Source: CBDAUN01 sp965200645 (GTDB lineage Bacteria > Pseudomonadota > Gammaproteobacteria > Arenicellales > JAJDZL01). From it: a stretch of DNA of 64,000 nucleotides. A program made the position numbers and the translations under genes. The stretch spans positions 434,001-498,000 of the forward strand of contig CBDAUN010000003.1 in NCBI GenBank assembly GCA_965200645.1, read 5' to 3'. Positions 1 through 8,401 of the stretch are shown one piece after another (within the stretch, counting starts at the first letter, position 1; each line of letters starts with the position of its first letter). The notes beneath the pieces were generated by a model that was not told the origin of the DNA, did no database searches, and saw only the letters and a list, made by a program, of their open reading frames with translations.

Positions 1-2
1 TC

Positions 3-773
3 TTGATGAATTTAAAAAATCTTGCCGTAGCGATTGTCGGTGAGGAAAGAGACAAGGTCACACTGCGCCTGTCTAAGAAAGGCTCCTGTGTGGTTACGGC
101 ACGCGATATTGAATTAGCGCACGATGTGGAAATTTTCGATGAAGATCATGTTATTGCGCACCTGCATGATGGTGCTAAATTGGAGATGGAAATCACGGTA
201 ACGCGTGGTCGAGGCTATCGAGTCATTGATACTGATGAAGTTGCTGAAGACACCAAGACACTCGGTGAGATGAAAGTGGATGCCTACTTTACTCCGATTC
301 GAAAGATTTCCTATTCGGTAGACCCTGCTCGTGTAAATCAGCGTACCGACTTTGATAAATTGATTTTAGACATTGAAACCAACGGCACCATTGCTCCGGA
401 TGATGCTGTGAGAAAGGCTGCAAAGATTCTATATAAGCAACTAGAGTACTTTGTAGGTCTCGAAGAAACTAAAGAAGAGCCTGTCATTATTCAGGAGCCA
501 GAATTTGCACCAATATTGCTGAAACCTTTGGATGAGTTGGAATTGACAGTACGTTCCGCCAATTGTCTCAAAGCAGAGCAAATTCATTACATTGGTGACT
601 TGGTTCAAAAGTCGGAAATAGACTTGCTACGCACGCCTAATTTGGGTAAGAAGTCCTTGGCTGAAATTAAAGCAGTTCTTGCCGATCGTGATTTAGAATT
701 GGGTCAGGATATCGAGAATTGGCCACCCGCTTCGCTACATCGTGAAACAATTGAAATCAATCGACTTGGATAG
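3..773 (+). CDS. rpoA: DNA-directed RNA polymerase subunit alpha, 5'-truncated by the window edge
   Basis: Alpha subunit of RNA polymerase; it dimerises to nucleate enzyme assembly, and its C-terminal domain contacts UP elements and activators. The visible 256 residues lack about 70-80 N-terminal residues compared with a usual length near 330, so the true start lies before the window and the first ATG here is internal. The N-terminal domain segment ends in RGRGYR (about residue 70). The alpha-CTD follows a linker and carries the helix-hairpin-helix stretch RTPNLGKKSLAEIK near residue 212. It is followed after 10 bp by rplQ, the standard end of the alpha ribosomal operon. The identification is firm. 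Confidence 0.97.
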   Translation: MMNLKNLAVAIVGEERDKVTLRLSKKGSCVVTARDIELAHDVEIFDEDHVIAHLHDGAKLEMEITVTRGRGYRVIDTDEVAEDTKTLGEMKVDAYFTPIRKISYSVDPARVNQRTDFDKLILDIETNGTIAPDDAVRKAAKILYKQLEYFVGLEETKEEPVIIQEPEFAPILLKPLDELELTVRSANCLKAEQIHYIGDLVQKSEIDLLRTPNLGKKSLAEIKAVLADRDLELGQDIENWPPASLHRETIEINRLG

Positions 774-783
774 TAGATAAATT

Positions 784-1164
784 ATGCGACACCGAAAATC
801 TGGTCGTCATCTGAATCGAACATCAAGTCATCGCAGAGCGATGATGCGAAATTTGTCGATTGCATTATTTCGTGAAGAACACATCAAGACGACACTGGCG
901 AAAGCAAAGGAACTGCGAAGATTTGCTGAACCGCTTATTACTCTTGGCAAAGAGCCATCTTTGGCCAATCGGCGATTAGTCTTTTCAAGATTACGCGACC
1001 GCGAATCCGTACAAAAGTTATTCGGGCCGTTGGCTGAGCGTTACAATGATCGTCCTGGCGGGTACACACGGATCTTGAAGTGTGGATACAGAGCAGGAGA
1101 TGCAGCACCGATGGCTTACGTACAACTTGTAGATACGGATATTCTTGACGAACCGCAGGAGTAG
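784..1164 (+). CDS. rplQ: 50S ribosomal protein L17
   Basis: Large-subunit ribosomal protein L17, which lies near the peptide exit tunnel. The N-terminus MRHRKSGRHLNRTSSHRRAM is the family signature, and GGYTRILK with a following aromatic residue marks the C-terminal half. The length of 126 residues is typical of proteobacterial L17. It starts at ATG 10 bp after rpoA and is surely cotranscribed with it. A short AT-rich inverted repeat lies just after the stop but has no U-tract, so the end of the operon transcript is unclear. Confidence 0.97.
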   Translation: MRHRKSGRHLNRTSSHRRAMMRNLSIALFREEHIKTTLAKAKELRRFAEPLITLGKEPSLANRRLVFSRLRDRESVQKLFGPLAERYNDRPGGYTRILKCGYRAGDAAPMAYVQLVDTDILDEPQE

Positions 1165-1226
1165 CATCAAAATAAAATTGTTTGATGAATACGGCTACCG
1201 TCGTCTCTTCAATTTAATCTTGTTGT

Positions 1227-1904
1227 ATGTCGGCCTTGAATTTTAGCCGATCAAACAGTGACCTTGAGACTTACCCTGTGAGTTCGCAATTCAATTTCAA
1301 TTCCGTCCTCAATTTTTGGTATGAAGACAGTCGTAGTTCTGCTGAGGCGTTTCAAACTAGACGAGAGTTATGGTTTACTGTTAGTGATGAGTTCGACCGA
1401 GAAATTGTACTCAACTTTTCACACTATATTGATGCCGCCTCATCTGGTCAGTTAGCACATTGGGAAGATAAAGCACTTAGTATTTTGGCATTGATCATCG
1501 TTCTAGATCAATTCCCAAGAAATGTATTTCGAGGAACTAAGCGGGCATTTGCTTACGATAGCCAGGCATTAGAAGTAACTCGAAATTTGATTGAATCCAA
1601 ACTAATCTGCGAGTTGGGTCCACTTGAAAAGTTGTTCGCGTATTTACCCTTACAACATTCCGAGGAATTAAACGTTCAAAGGCTATCGCTGAAAAAGTAT
1701 GATGCACTAATTACCGAGAGCGAAGGATCCGACTTGCACTCATTTATGCTTGAATCCTTTAAATTCGCCAAACTGCATTATGACATTATCGAAAGGTTTG
1801 GGCGATTTCCACATCGTAACGAAATCTTAGGACGACCATCCACTTCGGAAGAAATTGCATATTTGGCTTCTGGCGCTGAAACATTTGGTCAAAGTAAGAA
1901 GTAG
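1227..1904 (+). CDS. DUF924 family protein
   Basis: A 225-residue soluble protein that resembles the DUF924 family, an all-helical TPR-like fold of unknown biochemical function. The recognisable features are VLNFWYED near residue 28, the LDQFPRNVFRGT block near residue 93, a histidine-bearing YLPLQHSE near residue 139, and FGRFPHRN near residue 191; these are the conserved blocks of the family. There is no signal peptide or membrane segment. It lies between the ribosomal operon and mdh, 27 bp before mdh, so it may share a transcript with the downstream genes. The family assignment is good; the cellular role is unknown. Confidence 0.8.
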   Translation: MSALNFSRSNSDLETYPVSSQFNFNSVLNFWYEDSRSSAEAFQTRRELWFTVSDEFDREIVLNFSHYIDAASSGQLAHWEDKALSILALIIVLDQFPRNVFRGTKRAFAYDSQALEVTRNLIESKLICELGPLEKLFAYLPLQHSEELNVQRLSLKKYDALITESEGSDLHSFMLESFKFAKLHYDIIERFGRFPHRNEILGRPSTSEEIAYLASGAETFGQSKK

Positions 1905-1931
1905 TTTGAATAAACGATAGGGGCAGAAACA

Positions 1932-2909
1932 ATGAAAGAACCTATTCGAGTGGCTGTAACCGGGGCAGCAGGTCAGATTGACTACAGTTTGTTATTTCGA
2001 ATTGCAGCAGGGAATATGCTTGGGTCTGACCAGCCAGTAATTCTGCAACTATTGGACATACCTCAGGCAATGACTGCATTAGACGGTGTGGCGATGGAAC
2101 TTGAAGATTGTGCCTTTCCCACATTAGCTGGACATGTTTGTACGGATGATCCCGAGGTCGCGTTTGGTGATGCTGAATACATTTTGCTTGTTGGTGCCAG
2201 GCCTCGAGGTCCAGGTATGGAAAGAGGGGATCTATTACAAGCCAACGCAAAAATTTTCATTGGTCAAGGTTCCGTCATTGATCAATGCGCCAAGATCAAC
2301 GCAAAAATTTTGGTTGTTGGAAATCCGGCAAATACGAATGCGTTTATCACTGCTTCTCGATTGAAACGATTAGACCCTACAAACGTCACTGCCATGACAC
2401 GGCTGGATCATAACCGTGCCCTCAGCCAACTTGCTGCCAGGACTGAATGCTCAGCATCGGATATACGACAAGTGTGCATCTGGGGAAATCATTCTGCTAC
2501 TCAATATCCTGATATACATCATGCGACTATAAATGGAGAATCTGCTGTTGAAATGATTGATAGCGAGTGGATAGAGAATGAGTTCATACCACGCGTACAA
2601 AAGCGTGGAGCAGAGGTAATTGCTGCACGTGGACTATCAAGTGCTGCATCAGCCGCTTCGGCAGCAATTGACCACATGCGAATTTGGACCTACGGCAATA
2701 CAGATGATGACTGGACCAGCATGGGGATCATTAGCGATGGTTCTTATGGTATCGAATCCGGGTTGGTATATTCGTTTCCAGTAGTTTGCAAGGACGGAGC
2801 ATATGAGATTGTTCAAGGAATAGAAAACAACGAATTCAGTCTATCAAGGATGAAGATTACAGAGAACGAACTCATAGAAGAGCGAGACGCTATTCGCGAC
2901 TTGCTTTGA
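1932..2909 (+). CDS. mdh: NAD-dependent malate dehydrogenase
   Basis: Oxidises malate to oxaloacetate with NAD+ in the TCA cycle. The 325-residue length and the N-terminal GAAGQI nucleotide-binding loop fit the LDH-like malate dehydrogenase family, of the cytosolic-type longer form seen in many proteobacteria. Substrate-binding arginines are visible in GARPRGPGMERGDLL (about residue 88) and in the R-LDHNRA block (about residue 155), and the catalytic histidine in IWGNHS (about residue 185). The start ATG is preceded by a purine-rich AGGGGCAG stretch. The stop is 1 bp before the glycosyltransferase start, so translation of the next gene is probably coupled to it. Confidence 0.95.
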   Translation: MKEPIRVAVTGAAGQIDYSLLFRIAAGNMLGSDQPVILQLLDIPQAMTALDGVAMELEDCAFPTLAGHVCTDDPEVAFGDAEYILLVGARPRGPGMERGDLLQANAKIFIGQGSVIDQCAKINAKILVVGNPANTNAFITASRLKRLDPTNVTAMTRLDHNRALSQLAARTECSASDIRQVCIWGNHSATQYPDIHHATINGESAVEMIDSEWIENEFIPRVQKRGAEVIAARGLSSAASAASAAIDHMRIWTYGNTDDDWTSMGIISDGSYGIESGLVYSFPVVCKDGAYEIVQGIENNEFSLSRMKITENELIEERDAIRDLL

Positions 2910-2910
2910 G

Positions 2911-3762
2911 ATGGCAACCATATCGGTTGTAATACCTACATTTAACCGCAAAGAACTTCTTCGACGCGCTCTTCAATCGGTTTACTCCCAAACACATCAG
3001 CCTGACCACGTTATCGTAGTTGATGACGGTTCAACAGACCACTCCGATGCTATGGTGGCATCAGAGTTTCCGGACACACAGTTCATTATCCAAACTCACG
3101 GTGGGGTCAGTAAGGCGCGAAATTGTGGCGTAGAAGCAAGTAAGACAGACTGGATTGCCTTTTTAGATTCCGATGATGAATGGCTTGTGCACAAACTCGA
3201 AAGACAGTATGAGTATATTTGCACGAAATCAGAAGCATCGATTTGTCATTGCGATGAAATATGGATTCGTAGTGGCGTAAGAGTTAATCCTAAGAAAAAA
3301 CATCGTAAGTCAGGTGGCAGAATCTATACCAAGTGCTTGCCGCTTTGTGCGATTTCCCCGTCAGCAGTTGTTATTCACCGCAATGTTTTGGCAGAAGTTG
3401 GAGGTTTCGATGAATCTCTTCCTGTTTGTGAAGACTATGACCTTTGGCTACGCATCACCAGCAGATTTTCAGTCGGTTATATTGATGAACCTCTAGTAAT
3501 AAAGCACGGCGGACATCCTGACCAACTTTCCAGAGCCTTTCCCGCTATGGATTTTTATCGAATTACTGCATTGAGAAAAGTTCTGCAGGAAGACTATCTC
3601 ACATTACAGGAACGGTGTTTGACACTTGAAACGATGTTGAACAAATTATCAATATATTGTGATGGAGCGGAGAAACGAGGTCGCTACGAAGAGGTTAGGG
3701 AACTGAAAGAACTATCACTTCACTATACCAATGAGTTGGAGGCTCTAGAACTGAATGTCTAG
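2911..3762 (+). CDS. Family 2 glycosyltransferase
   Basis: GT-A fold glycosyltransferase of family GT2, 283 residues, predicted to move a sugar from a nucleotide-sugar donor to an unknown acceptor. The N-terminal strand SVVIPTFNRKELL, the VVDDGS motif at residues 37-42, the metal-binding DSDD at 86-89 and the ED pair of CEDYDLWLRI at about 174 are classic for the family. There are no membrane segments, so it acts in the cytoplasm. The C-terminal 75 residues are helical and charged and have no family I recognise. It sits 1 bp after mdh and overlaps the phosphorylase-like gene by 8 bp, which suggests a single operon. The acceptor cannot be inferred. Confidence 0.88.
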   Translation: MATISVVIPTFNRKELLRRALQSVYSQTHQPDHVIVVDDGSTDHSDAMVASEFPDTQFIIQTHGGVSKARNCGVEASKTDWIAFLDSDDEWLVHKLERQYEYICTKSEASICHCDEIWIRSGVRVNPKKKHRKSGGRIYTKCLPLCAISPSAVVIHRNVLAEVGGFDESLPVCEDYDLWLRITSRFSVGYIDEPLVIKHGGHPDQLSRAFPAMDFYRITALRKVLQEDYLTLQERCLTLETMLNKLSIYCDGAEKRGRYEEVRELKELSLHYTNELEALELNV

Positions 3763-4576
3763 AGTGAACATAATCGTAGCACTTAATAGTGAAGCACGAC
3801 CTTTGATCGATTATTTTCGTCTTAAACGGTCACACAAGTCGTCGACAATAGGCACGATTTATCAATCTGACAATGTCACACTTGCAGTTAGTGGAATCGG
3901 TCGGACAGCCTGTGCGGCAACTGTTGGGTTTGTGCATGGAATTTCTCTACAACCTCATACTCCTGGATGGTTGAACGTTGGTGTTGCTGGTCACTCCACG
4001 ACTTCTATCGGCGAAGGAATTCTCGCCCATTCGATTTGTGAACAAGCTACCGGAAAAGTTTGGTACCCACCAATGATGCTCGACATCTCTATCCCAACTG
4101 AAAGGATCATTACTGTTGATGTTGTGGAGACTCAGTTTGCACAAAAGGCTGCCTATGACATGGAGGCTTCTGGCTTTTTTCTTGCAGCAAGTAGAGCGTC
4201 AACAACTGAGTTAGTGCAAAGTTATAAGGTGATTTCAGACAATAAAACACAAAGAGCAGAACAGCTTACTGAATCAAGTGTAACAGAACTTATCGACGGT
4301 CAAATCGGCGCAATTGCGCGTTCAGTTGAGGTTTTAACTGATTTGTCAGTTTCATTTAATGATCGAAACTTGACTAGTGGATTAGAGCAGCGATTCTTAG
4401 ACCGCTGGCACTTTTCCTTCACCCAGCGCCAGCAGCTCACTAATTACTTAATAAAACTCAAGGCACTTGGATACCAAGAGCACGGCAATGTAACTGCATA
4501 CGAAAACTGTAGTGATGCCAAATCTGTACTGCAATCGCTGAAATCTCAGTATTTGTCTAACGGATTGGAGTATTGA
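3755..4576 (+). CDS. Nucleoside phosphorylase / MTA-SAH nucleosidase-like protein
   Basis: A 273-residue protein whose first 165 residues look like the PNP/UDP phosphorylase superfamily (methylthioadenosine/SAH nucleosidase, PNP, HpnG). Visible blocks are IIVALNSEARPLI at the N-terminus, the strand-loop NVGVAGH at about 74-80, DMEAS at 135-139 (the family's ribose-binding Met-Glu) and SDN at 161-163 (the position of the general-acid Asp in nucleosidases). The last 100 residues are unlike the canonical enzymes. It overlaps the glycosyltransferase gene by 8 bp and the radical-SAM gene by 4 bp (TTGA). Radical-SAM enzymes release 5'-deoxyadenosine, so hydrolysis of that by-product is one possible job; this is an inference. 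Confidence 0.72.
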   Translation: MSRVNIIVALNSEARPLIDYFRLKRSHKSSTIGTIYQSDNVTLAVSGIGRTACAATVGFVHGISLQPHTPGWLNVGVAGHSTTSIGEGILAHSICEQATGKVWYPPMMLDISIPTERIITVDVVETQFAQKAAYDMEASGFFLAASRASTTELVQSYKVISDNKTQRAEQLTESSVTELIDGQIGAIARSVEVLTDLSVSFNDRNLTSGLEQRFLDRWHFSFTQRQQLTNYLIKLKALGYQEHGNVTAYENCSDAKSVLQSLKSQYLSNGLEY

Positions 4577-5577
4577 GAGTGTACAGCACAGTCTATATTG
4601 AAAGAGGTATACGAGAGCATCAAAGAGTTGAGCAGATTCTTGAAAAGCTCTCAGATATTAGAATAGTAGAATGTAATTCATACAGTGAAGTATTCAATCG
4701 CAAGTCCCAGGACTTCAGGTTACAGAAACAAAACCCTTCGTTAATCTTGGCTCGAAAGGAATTTAATCATGTTCTTTCAACACCTCAAGGTTATGGCGTA
4801 GGTGGTTCAGATAATTACTATTTTTCAACAATGTTGAATTGTATTTATGACTGTCGATATTGTTTTTTGCAAGGGATGTATCGTTCAGCGCATCACGTTG
4901 TTTTTATTAATTACGAAGACTACCGTGAAGCCATACTGGATAAACTAGCAAGTCACAATCAAGCTAGCGAAGTATGGTTCTTTTCTGGTTACGACTGCGA
5001 CAGTCTTGCTATGGAACCGATAATTGGACTTGCCAACTACTTCACAAGAGAATTTGAATTTTTTCAGAACGCCATGCTGGAACTTCGCACCAAGAGCACT
5101 CAAATTAGATCACTGTTGAATAGAAATCCAGTATCCAATGTGGTAACGGCATTTAGTTTTACACCTCAAGACGTCTCTGGTCGTCTAGAGAACAAGGTTC
5201 CAAAAATTGAAAAGAGAATTGAAGCTATGCGTCGTTTGCAAGCTTCGGGGTGGCAAGTCGGTCTACGTTTCGACCCGCTAATTAAAACTAGTAGTTTCGC
5301 AACTACTTACCGAAAACTTTTTGATTCAATATTTGAAGTTATATCGGATGCTTTGCTACATTCGGTGAGTGTGGGAGCCTTTAGACTACCCCGTGACTTT
5401 TATCGTAATATGACTTCCCTATATCCTGATAGTAAGTTTCTAGCGTTACCGTTTGAATGTTCCAATGGAATGGTCTCTTACCCAGGTACGATGGAAGCAG
5501 AAATGTTTGAGTTATGCATTGAGCTTTTGAGCGAATACACCAGTTCAAGCAAGATTTACAGGGCAACGATGGAGTAA
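4573..5577 (+). CDS. Spore photoproduct lyase-like radical SAM protein
   Basis: A 334-residue protein resembling SplB, the radical-SAM enzyme that reverses the thymine dimer spore photoproduct. The 4Fe-4S cysteines are C90, C94 and C97 in CIYDCRYCFLQ, almost the same numbering and context as in Bacillus spore photoproduct lyase. C142 in GYDCDSLAME falls where that enzyme keeps its hydrogen-donor cysteine (C141). The start is TTG at 4573, overlapping the previous stop by 4 bp; translational coupling and the tight context support it. Nothing in the window suggests sporulation, so the substrate may be spore photoproduct in vegetative DNA or a different lesion or molecule. The family call is strong; the substrate is uncertain. 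Confidence 0.82.
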   Translation: MRVYSTVYIERGIREHQRVEQILEKLSDIRIVECNSYSEVFNRKSQDFRLQKQNPSLILARKEFNHVLSTPQGYGVGGSDNYYFSTMLNCIYDCRYCFLQGMYRSAHHVVFINYEDYREAILDKLASHNQASEVWFFSGYDCDSLAMEPIIGLANYFTREFEFFQNAMLELRTKSTQIRSLLNRNPVSNVVTAFSFTPQDVSGRLENKVPKIEKRIEAMRRLQASGWQVGLRFDPLIKTSSFATTYRKLFDSIFEVISDALLHSVSVGAFRLPRDFYRNMTSLYPDSKFLALPFECSNGMVSYPGTMEAEMFELCIELLSEYTSSSKIYRATME

Positions 5578-5584
5578 AGGGGTT

Positions 5585-6298
5585 ATGGCAAAACCACTTT
5601 CAATTGTAACTGGCACGAGTTCCGGAATAGGGAGGTCGATTGCCTTGCGATTGTTGGCAGAAGGGAACTCAGTAGTAGGAGTCTCTCGCGGTAGTAATTT
5701 GCGTCATAAAATTAACAGCAAAGATTATCAAGATGCAACGATGGATGTGTCCCAATTGAAATCGCTCGAGTTATGTCTGCAAAATCTTTCTAAAGACTAT
5801 CCAAATCCCTCGTCAATTATCTTTTGTGCTGGTTACGGTGAATTTGGAAATTTAGAAGAATTTTCATTCGATCAAATTAGGAAACTGATCAATACAAATT
5901 TAACATCACAACTGTATCTGGCTCGCACATTTCTTCCTCTAATGAAAAAGAGCCGTAGTGGTGATTTAGTGTTTATAGGTTCCGAGTCTTCACTATCAGG
6001 TGGTCGCCGTGGTGCTGCATATGTGGCGTCCAAGTCCGGACTATTGGGAGTTGCCAGAGCATTACGGCAAGAGTGTTCCTCCAGTGGGATACGCGTCAGC
6101 ATCATTAACCTCGGCATGACTCGCACACCTTTCTATGATGACGCAGCTTTTACCCATGGCGAAAATTCGTCGAATTACATTGAATCGGAAGATGTTGCAA
6201 CTATGGTAGTGACTCTGTTAAAAATGCGAGCGGGTACAGTCGTCGATGAAATTCGAATGACACCATTGAAGTCTGTGATCAGACGTCAAAATCACTAG
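5585..6298 (+). CDS. SDR family NAD(P)-dependent oxidoreductase
   Basis: Short-chain dehydrogenase/reductase of 237 residues with a Rossmann cofactor loop TGTSSGIG at about 9-16, a CAGYG block near 82 (NNAG-equivalent), catalytic Ser in GSESS near 136 and the YVASK Tyr-Lys pair near 148-152. The substrate cannot be read from the sequence. It begins 7 bp after the SPL-like gene, so it appears to be the last gene of the mdh-GT-phosphorylase-SPL-SDR run. Its 3' end overlaps endonuclease V by 20 bp in convergent orientation. Confidence 0.85.
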   Translation: MAKPLSIVTGTSSGIGRSIALRLLAEGNSVVGVSRGSNLRHKINSKDYQDATMDVSQLKSLELCLQNLSKDYPNPSSIIFCAGYGEFGNLEEFSFDQIRKLINTNLTSQLYLARTFLPLMKKSRSGDLVFIGSESSLSGGRRGAAYVASKSGLLGVARALRQECSSSGIRVSIINLGMTRTPFYDDAAFTHGENSSNYIESEDVATMVVTLLKMRAGTVVDEIRMTPLKSVIRRQNH

Positions 6299-6962
6299 TT
6301 GCTGTTAGTTCTGTTGCAAATTTATGTGCTAGTCTAGTCGTTTCGGGTAGTTTGTATCGAGTGCAACAGGCTAGAGTTAGAGTGACTGCAGATCTAAAGC
6401 CAATTTTGTGTCCGGGCGACACAAATAGTGGTTTGACACCAGTTCTTGTTCGTATTACGTTGCCAATCTGTTGACTTTGGTGATAGAGGATACTGCTGAA
6501 ACCTTTTGCAGTTTTTGGCTCAGAGTAGCTCCCGATTAGACGAGATTTAGCAACGCCTATAGTAGGAATACCAGTTAGTAGACCCATATGACATGCAAGC
6601 CCGAAATTTCTGGGATGAGCGATACCTTGCCCGTCACATAGAATCAAATTAGGAAGTATGGAAAGGTTCTCAAATGCACGAATTAGGACGGGAGCTTCCC
6701 GAAACGACAGGTAACCTGGAATGTATGGAAAGACTAATTCTTGATATTCAAATGCACGTTCAACAACACTGAGTTCCGGAAATTTCAAAACTATGACTGC
6801 ACCACAAGCAATTTTTTGTTTTGAATTGATTCCAACATCGGTACCGGCGACATAATTGATATCTTTAAATTCATCACGAACAATAATCTTTTGCGATAAT
6901 CGTTCTTGAATGGTTTTAGCTTCCGAAACACTCACATTCCACGGATGGCAGTACATTGTCAA
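6279..6962 (-). CDS. nfi: Endonuclease V (deoxyinosine 3' endonuclease)
   Basis: Cleaves DNA (and RNA) one phosphodiester 3' to inosine, starting repair of deaminated adenine. The 227-residue protein has the whole active site: GTDVG with Asp42, the FPYIPGYLSFRE wedge motif ending in Glu89, and LCDGQGIAHPR with Asp110; these match the E. coli Nfi catalytic residues. It also has TIGVAKSRL near 146. The start is ATG at 6962; the gene is divergent from dapB, whose start lies 24 bp away, and convergent with the SDR, overlapping by 20 bp. It may be a functional neighbour of the SPL-like gene as another nucleic-acid repair enzyme, though it is on the opposite strand. Confidence 0.95.
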   Translation of the reverse strand: MTMYCHPWNVSVSEAKTIQERLSQKIIVRDEFKDINYVAGTDVGINSKQKIACGAVIVLKFPELSVVERAFEYQELVFPYIPGYLSFREAPVLIRAFENLSILPNLILCDGQGIAHPRNFGLACHMGLLTGIPTIGVAKSRLIGSYSEPKTAKGFSSILYHQSQQIGNVIRTRTGVKPLFVSPGHKIGFRSAVTLTLACCTRYKLPETTRLAHKFATELTATSDFDV

Positions 6963-6986
6963 GAATTAAGATTACAGGTTAGTTAA

Positions 6987-7784
6987 ATGATCAATATTTG
7001 TGTATCTGGCGCGGCAGGTAGAATGGGTAAATCTCTTATTCAGGCCGCACACATAGCAGAATTTACCACTCTTTCTGCAGCTTTGGAATATCTAGGTAAT
7101 GATGCTATCGGCACGGATGCTGGGATACTGGCCGGTATCGATTCAAACGGTGTAATAGTCGGCACTGAACTTGGAGAATGTCAATTTGAAATAATCATCG
7201 AATTTACAACACCCCAGGCAACATTATCCCATCTAGACTATTGCGTTAAGCATGGTAAGAATATAGTCATTGGAACAACAGGATTTACCAATCAACAGGT
7301 AGAGCAAATTCGAGATGCATCTACAAAAGTGGGAATTGTCTACGCACCAAACATGAGTGTAGGTGTAAATGTGTGTCTAAGTCTGGTTCAGCAAGCAGCA
7401 AGAGCATTTGGAGATACTGTAGATATAGAAGTTATCGAAGCACACCACAGTAGGAAGGTCGATGCACCTTCTGGCACAGCATTGAAACTTGGTGAAGTAG
7501 TAGCGGAAGAACTCGGCCGTACACTAGACGATAATGGGGTATTTGTGAGACACGGTGTCACAGGAGCTAGAGAAAGGAAGTCTATCGGATTTGCCACAAT
7601 AAGAGCAGGAGATATTGTTGGCGAACACACAGTGATGTTCGCAGGTGAAGGCGAGCGTGTCGAAATCACTCATCGCTCAAACAGTCGCATGAACTATGCG
7701 ATGGGTGCGATGATGGCTGCTCAATGGATTGTTGAAAAAGAATCTGGTCTATATGATATGCAGGATGTTCTTGGGCTAAGCTAG
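6987..7784 (+). CDS. dapB: 4-hydroxy-tetrahydrodipicolinate reductase
   Basis: Reduces the dihydrodipicolinate precursor in the lysine/diaminopimelate pathway using NAD(P)H. The 265-residue length is standard. The cofactor loop GAAGRMG is at residues 7-13, followed by IEFTTP, GTTGFT and APNMSVGVN. The active-site block EAHHSRKVDAPSGTALKLGE holds the catalytic His and Lys and the substrate-binding residues. dapB just before carA-carB is a familiar gammaproteobacterial order, although a 617-bp gap separates them here. Confidence 0.97.
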   Translation: MINICVSGAAGRMGKSLIQAAHIAEFTTLSAALEYLGNDAIGTDAGILAGIDSNGVIVGTELGECQFEIIIEFTTPQATLSHLDYCVKHGKNIVIGTTGFTNQQVEQIRDASTKVGIVYAPNMSVGVNVCLSLVQQAARAFGDTVDIEVIEAHHSRKVDAPSGTALKLGEVVAEELGRTLDDNGVFVRHGVTGARERKSIGFATIRAGDIVGEHTVMFAGEGERVEITHRSNSRMNYAMGAMMAAQWIVEKESGLYDMQDVLGLS

Positions 7785-8401
7785 GTAGAAATTGATTTTG
7801 TAATTGACACAGCCTAGAGACATTTATTGATATACGATCAATTCTCAGTGACTTCAATTTATCCCGAACGGTGGTAAACCCGTCATTAACGAAACATAGC
7901 AATAAGCCATATCAATATAGTCTGAATTCGACAATATAAATGAACGGAGAAACTCGTCAACGGTTATCTGCCCTTCATTGAATTTCTTTAATATTTCCTC
8001 TGCTAAAGGGTGCAACTTATCCGGAAAGTTGCAAAATTCTTGTGCTTCTGTGTGGTCGACGGAAGGTTTCAAAATATTCGAATAGTTAGTCTATTGGCAA
8101 TTTCAATTTGTAAGTTCCAACATATGCATTATGCCTTCGAGTTGGTAACTTAACGAATCTAGTTATCGAAATGACCACCCTGGTGCGAAGGGTATTTTTA
8201 CCCCACAGAAGTTGTACAACAAATGGTGAATTGACGCTTAAGTCAGTGCCTCTCAGCTTAGCTTTTGAGCATCGAATTTAGTATTTCGTAGAGTAAAATA
8301 TTTTCGTGCTTGAACATTTTCCAAAAGGGAAGTTTCAGGCAATTTTTATGCCATAAGCACACTGAGTTTTTATACGGTTTACGATCAAGATTTAGCATTT
8401 A
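7785..8401. other. 617-bp intergenic region before carA
   Basis: No convincing conserved gene lies here apart from one small minus-strand ORF listed separately. Visible elements near the carA side are a short hairpin at 8190-8203 (GGGTA, loop TTTT, TACCC) and a perfect 10-bp palindrome GTTGTACAAC at 8211-8220. Either could be part of a carAB regulatory region, which in other bacteria responds to pyrimidines and arginine, but I see no recognisable ArgR or PurR box. carA begins about 180 bp further on. Confidence 0.35.
7854..8072 (-). CDS. Small hypothetical protein (doubtful)
   Basis: A 72-residue ORF on the minus strand with a TTG start and no clear ribosome binding site. The translation looks protein-like: an acidic, amphipathic helical centre (EEILKKFNEGQITVDEFLRS) and a hydrophobic end finishing in GLPPFGIN. 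I do not recognise a family. It lies alone in the long gap between dapB and carA, opposite to both. It could be a genuine small gene or a chance ORF. Confidence 0.3.
   Translation of the reverse strand: MKPSVDHTEAQEFCNFPDKLHPLAEEILKKFNEGQITVDEFLRSFILSNSDYIDMAYCYVSLMTGLPPFGIN

Noticed and set aside
1165..1187. CATCAAA/TTTGATG hairpin after rplQ as a terminator
   Set aside because: The stem is weak and AT-rich, and no run of T follows.
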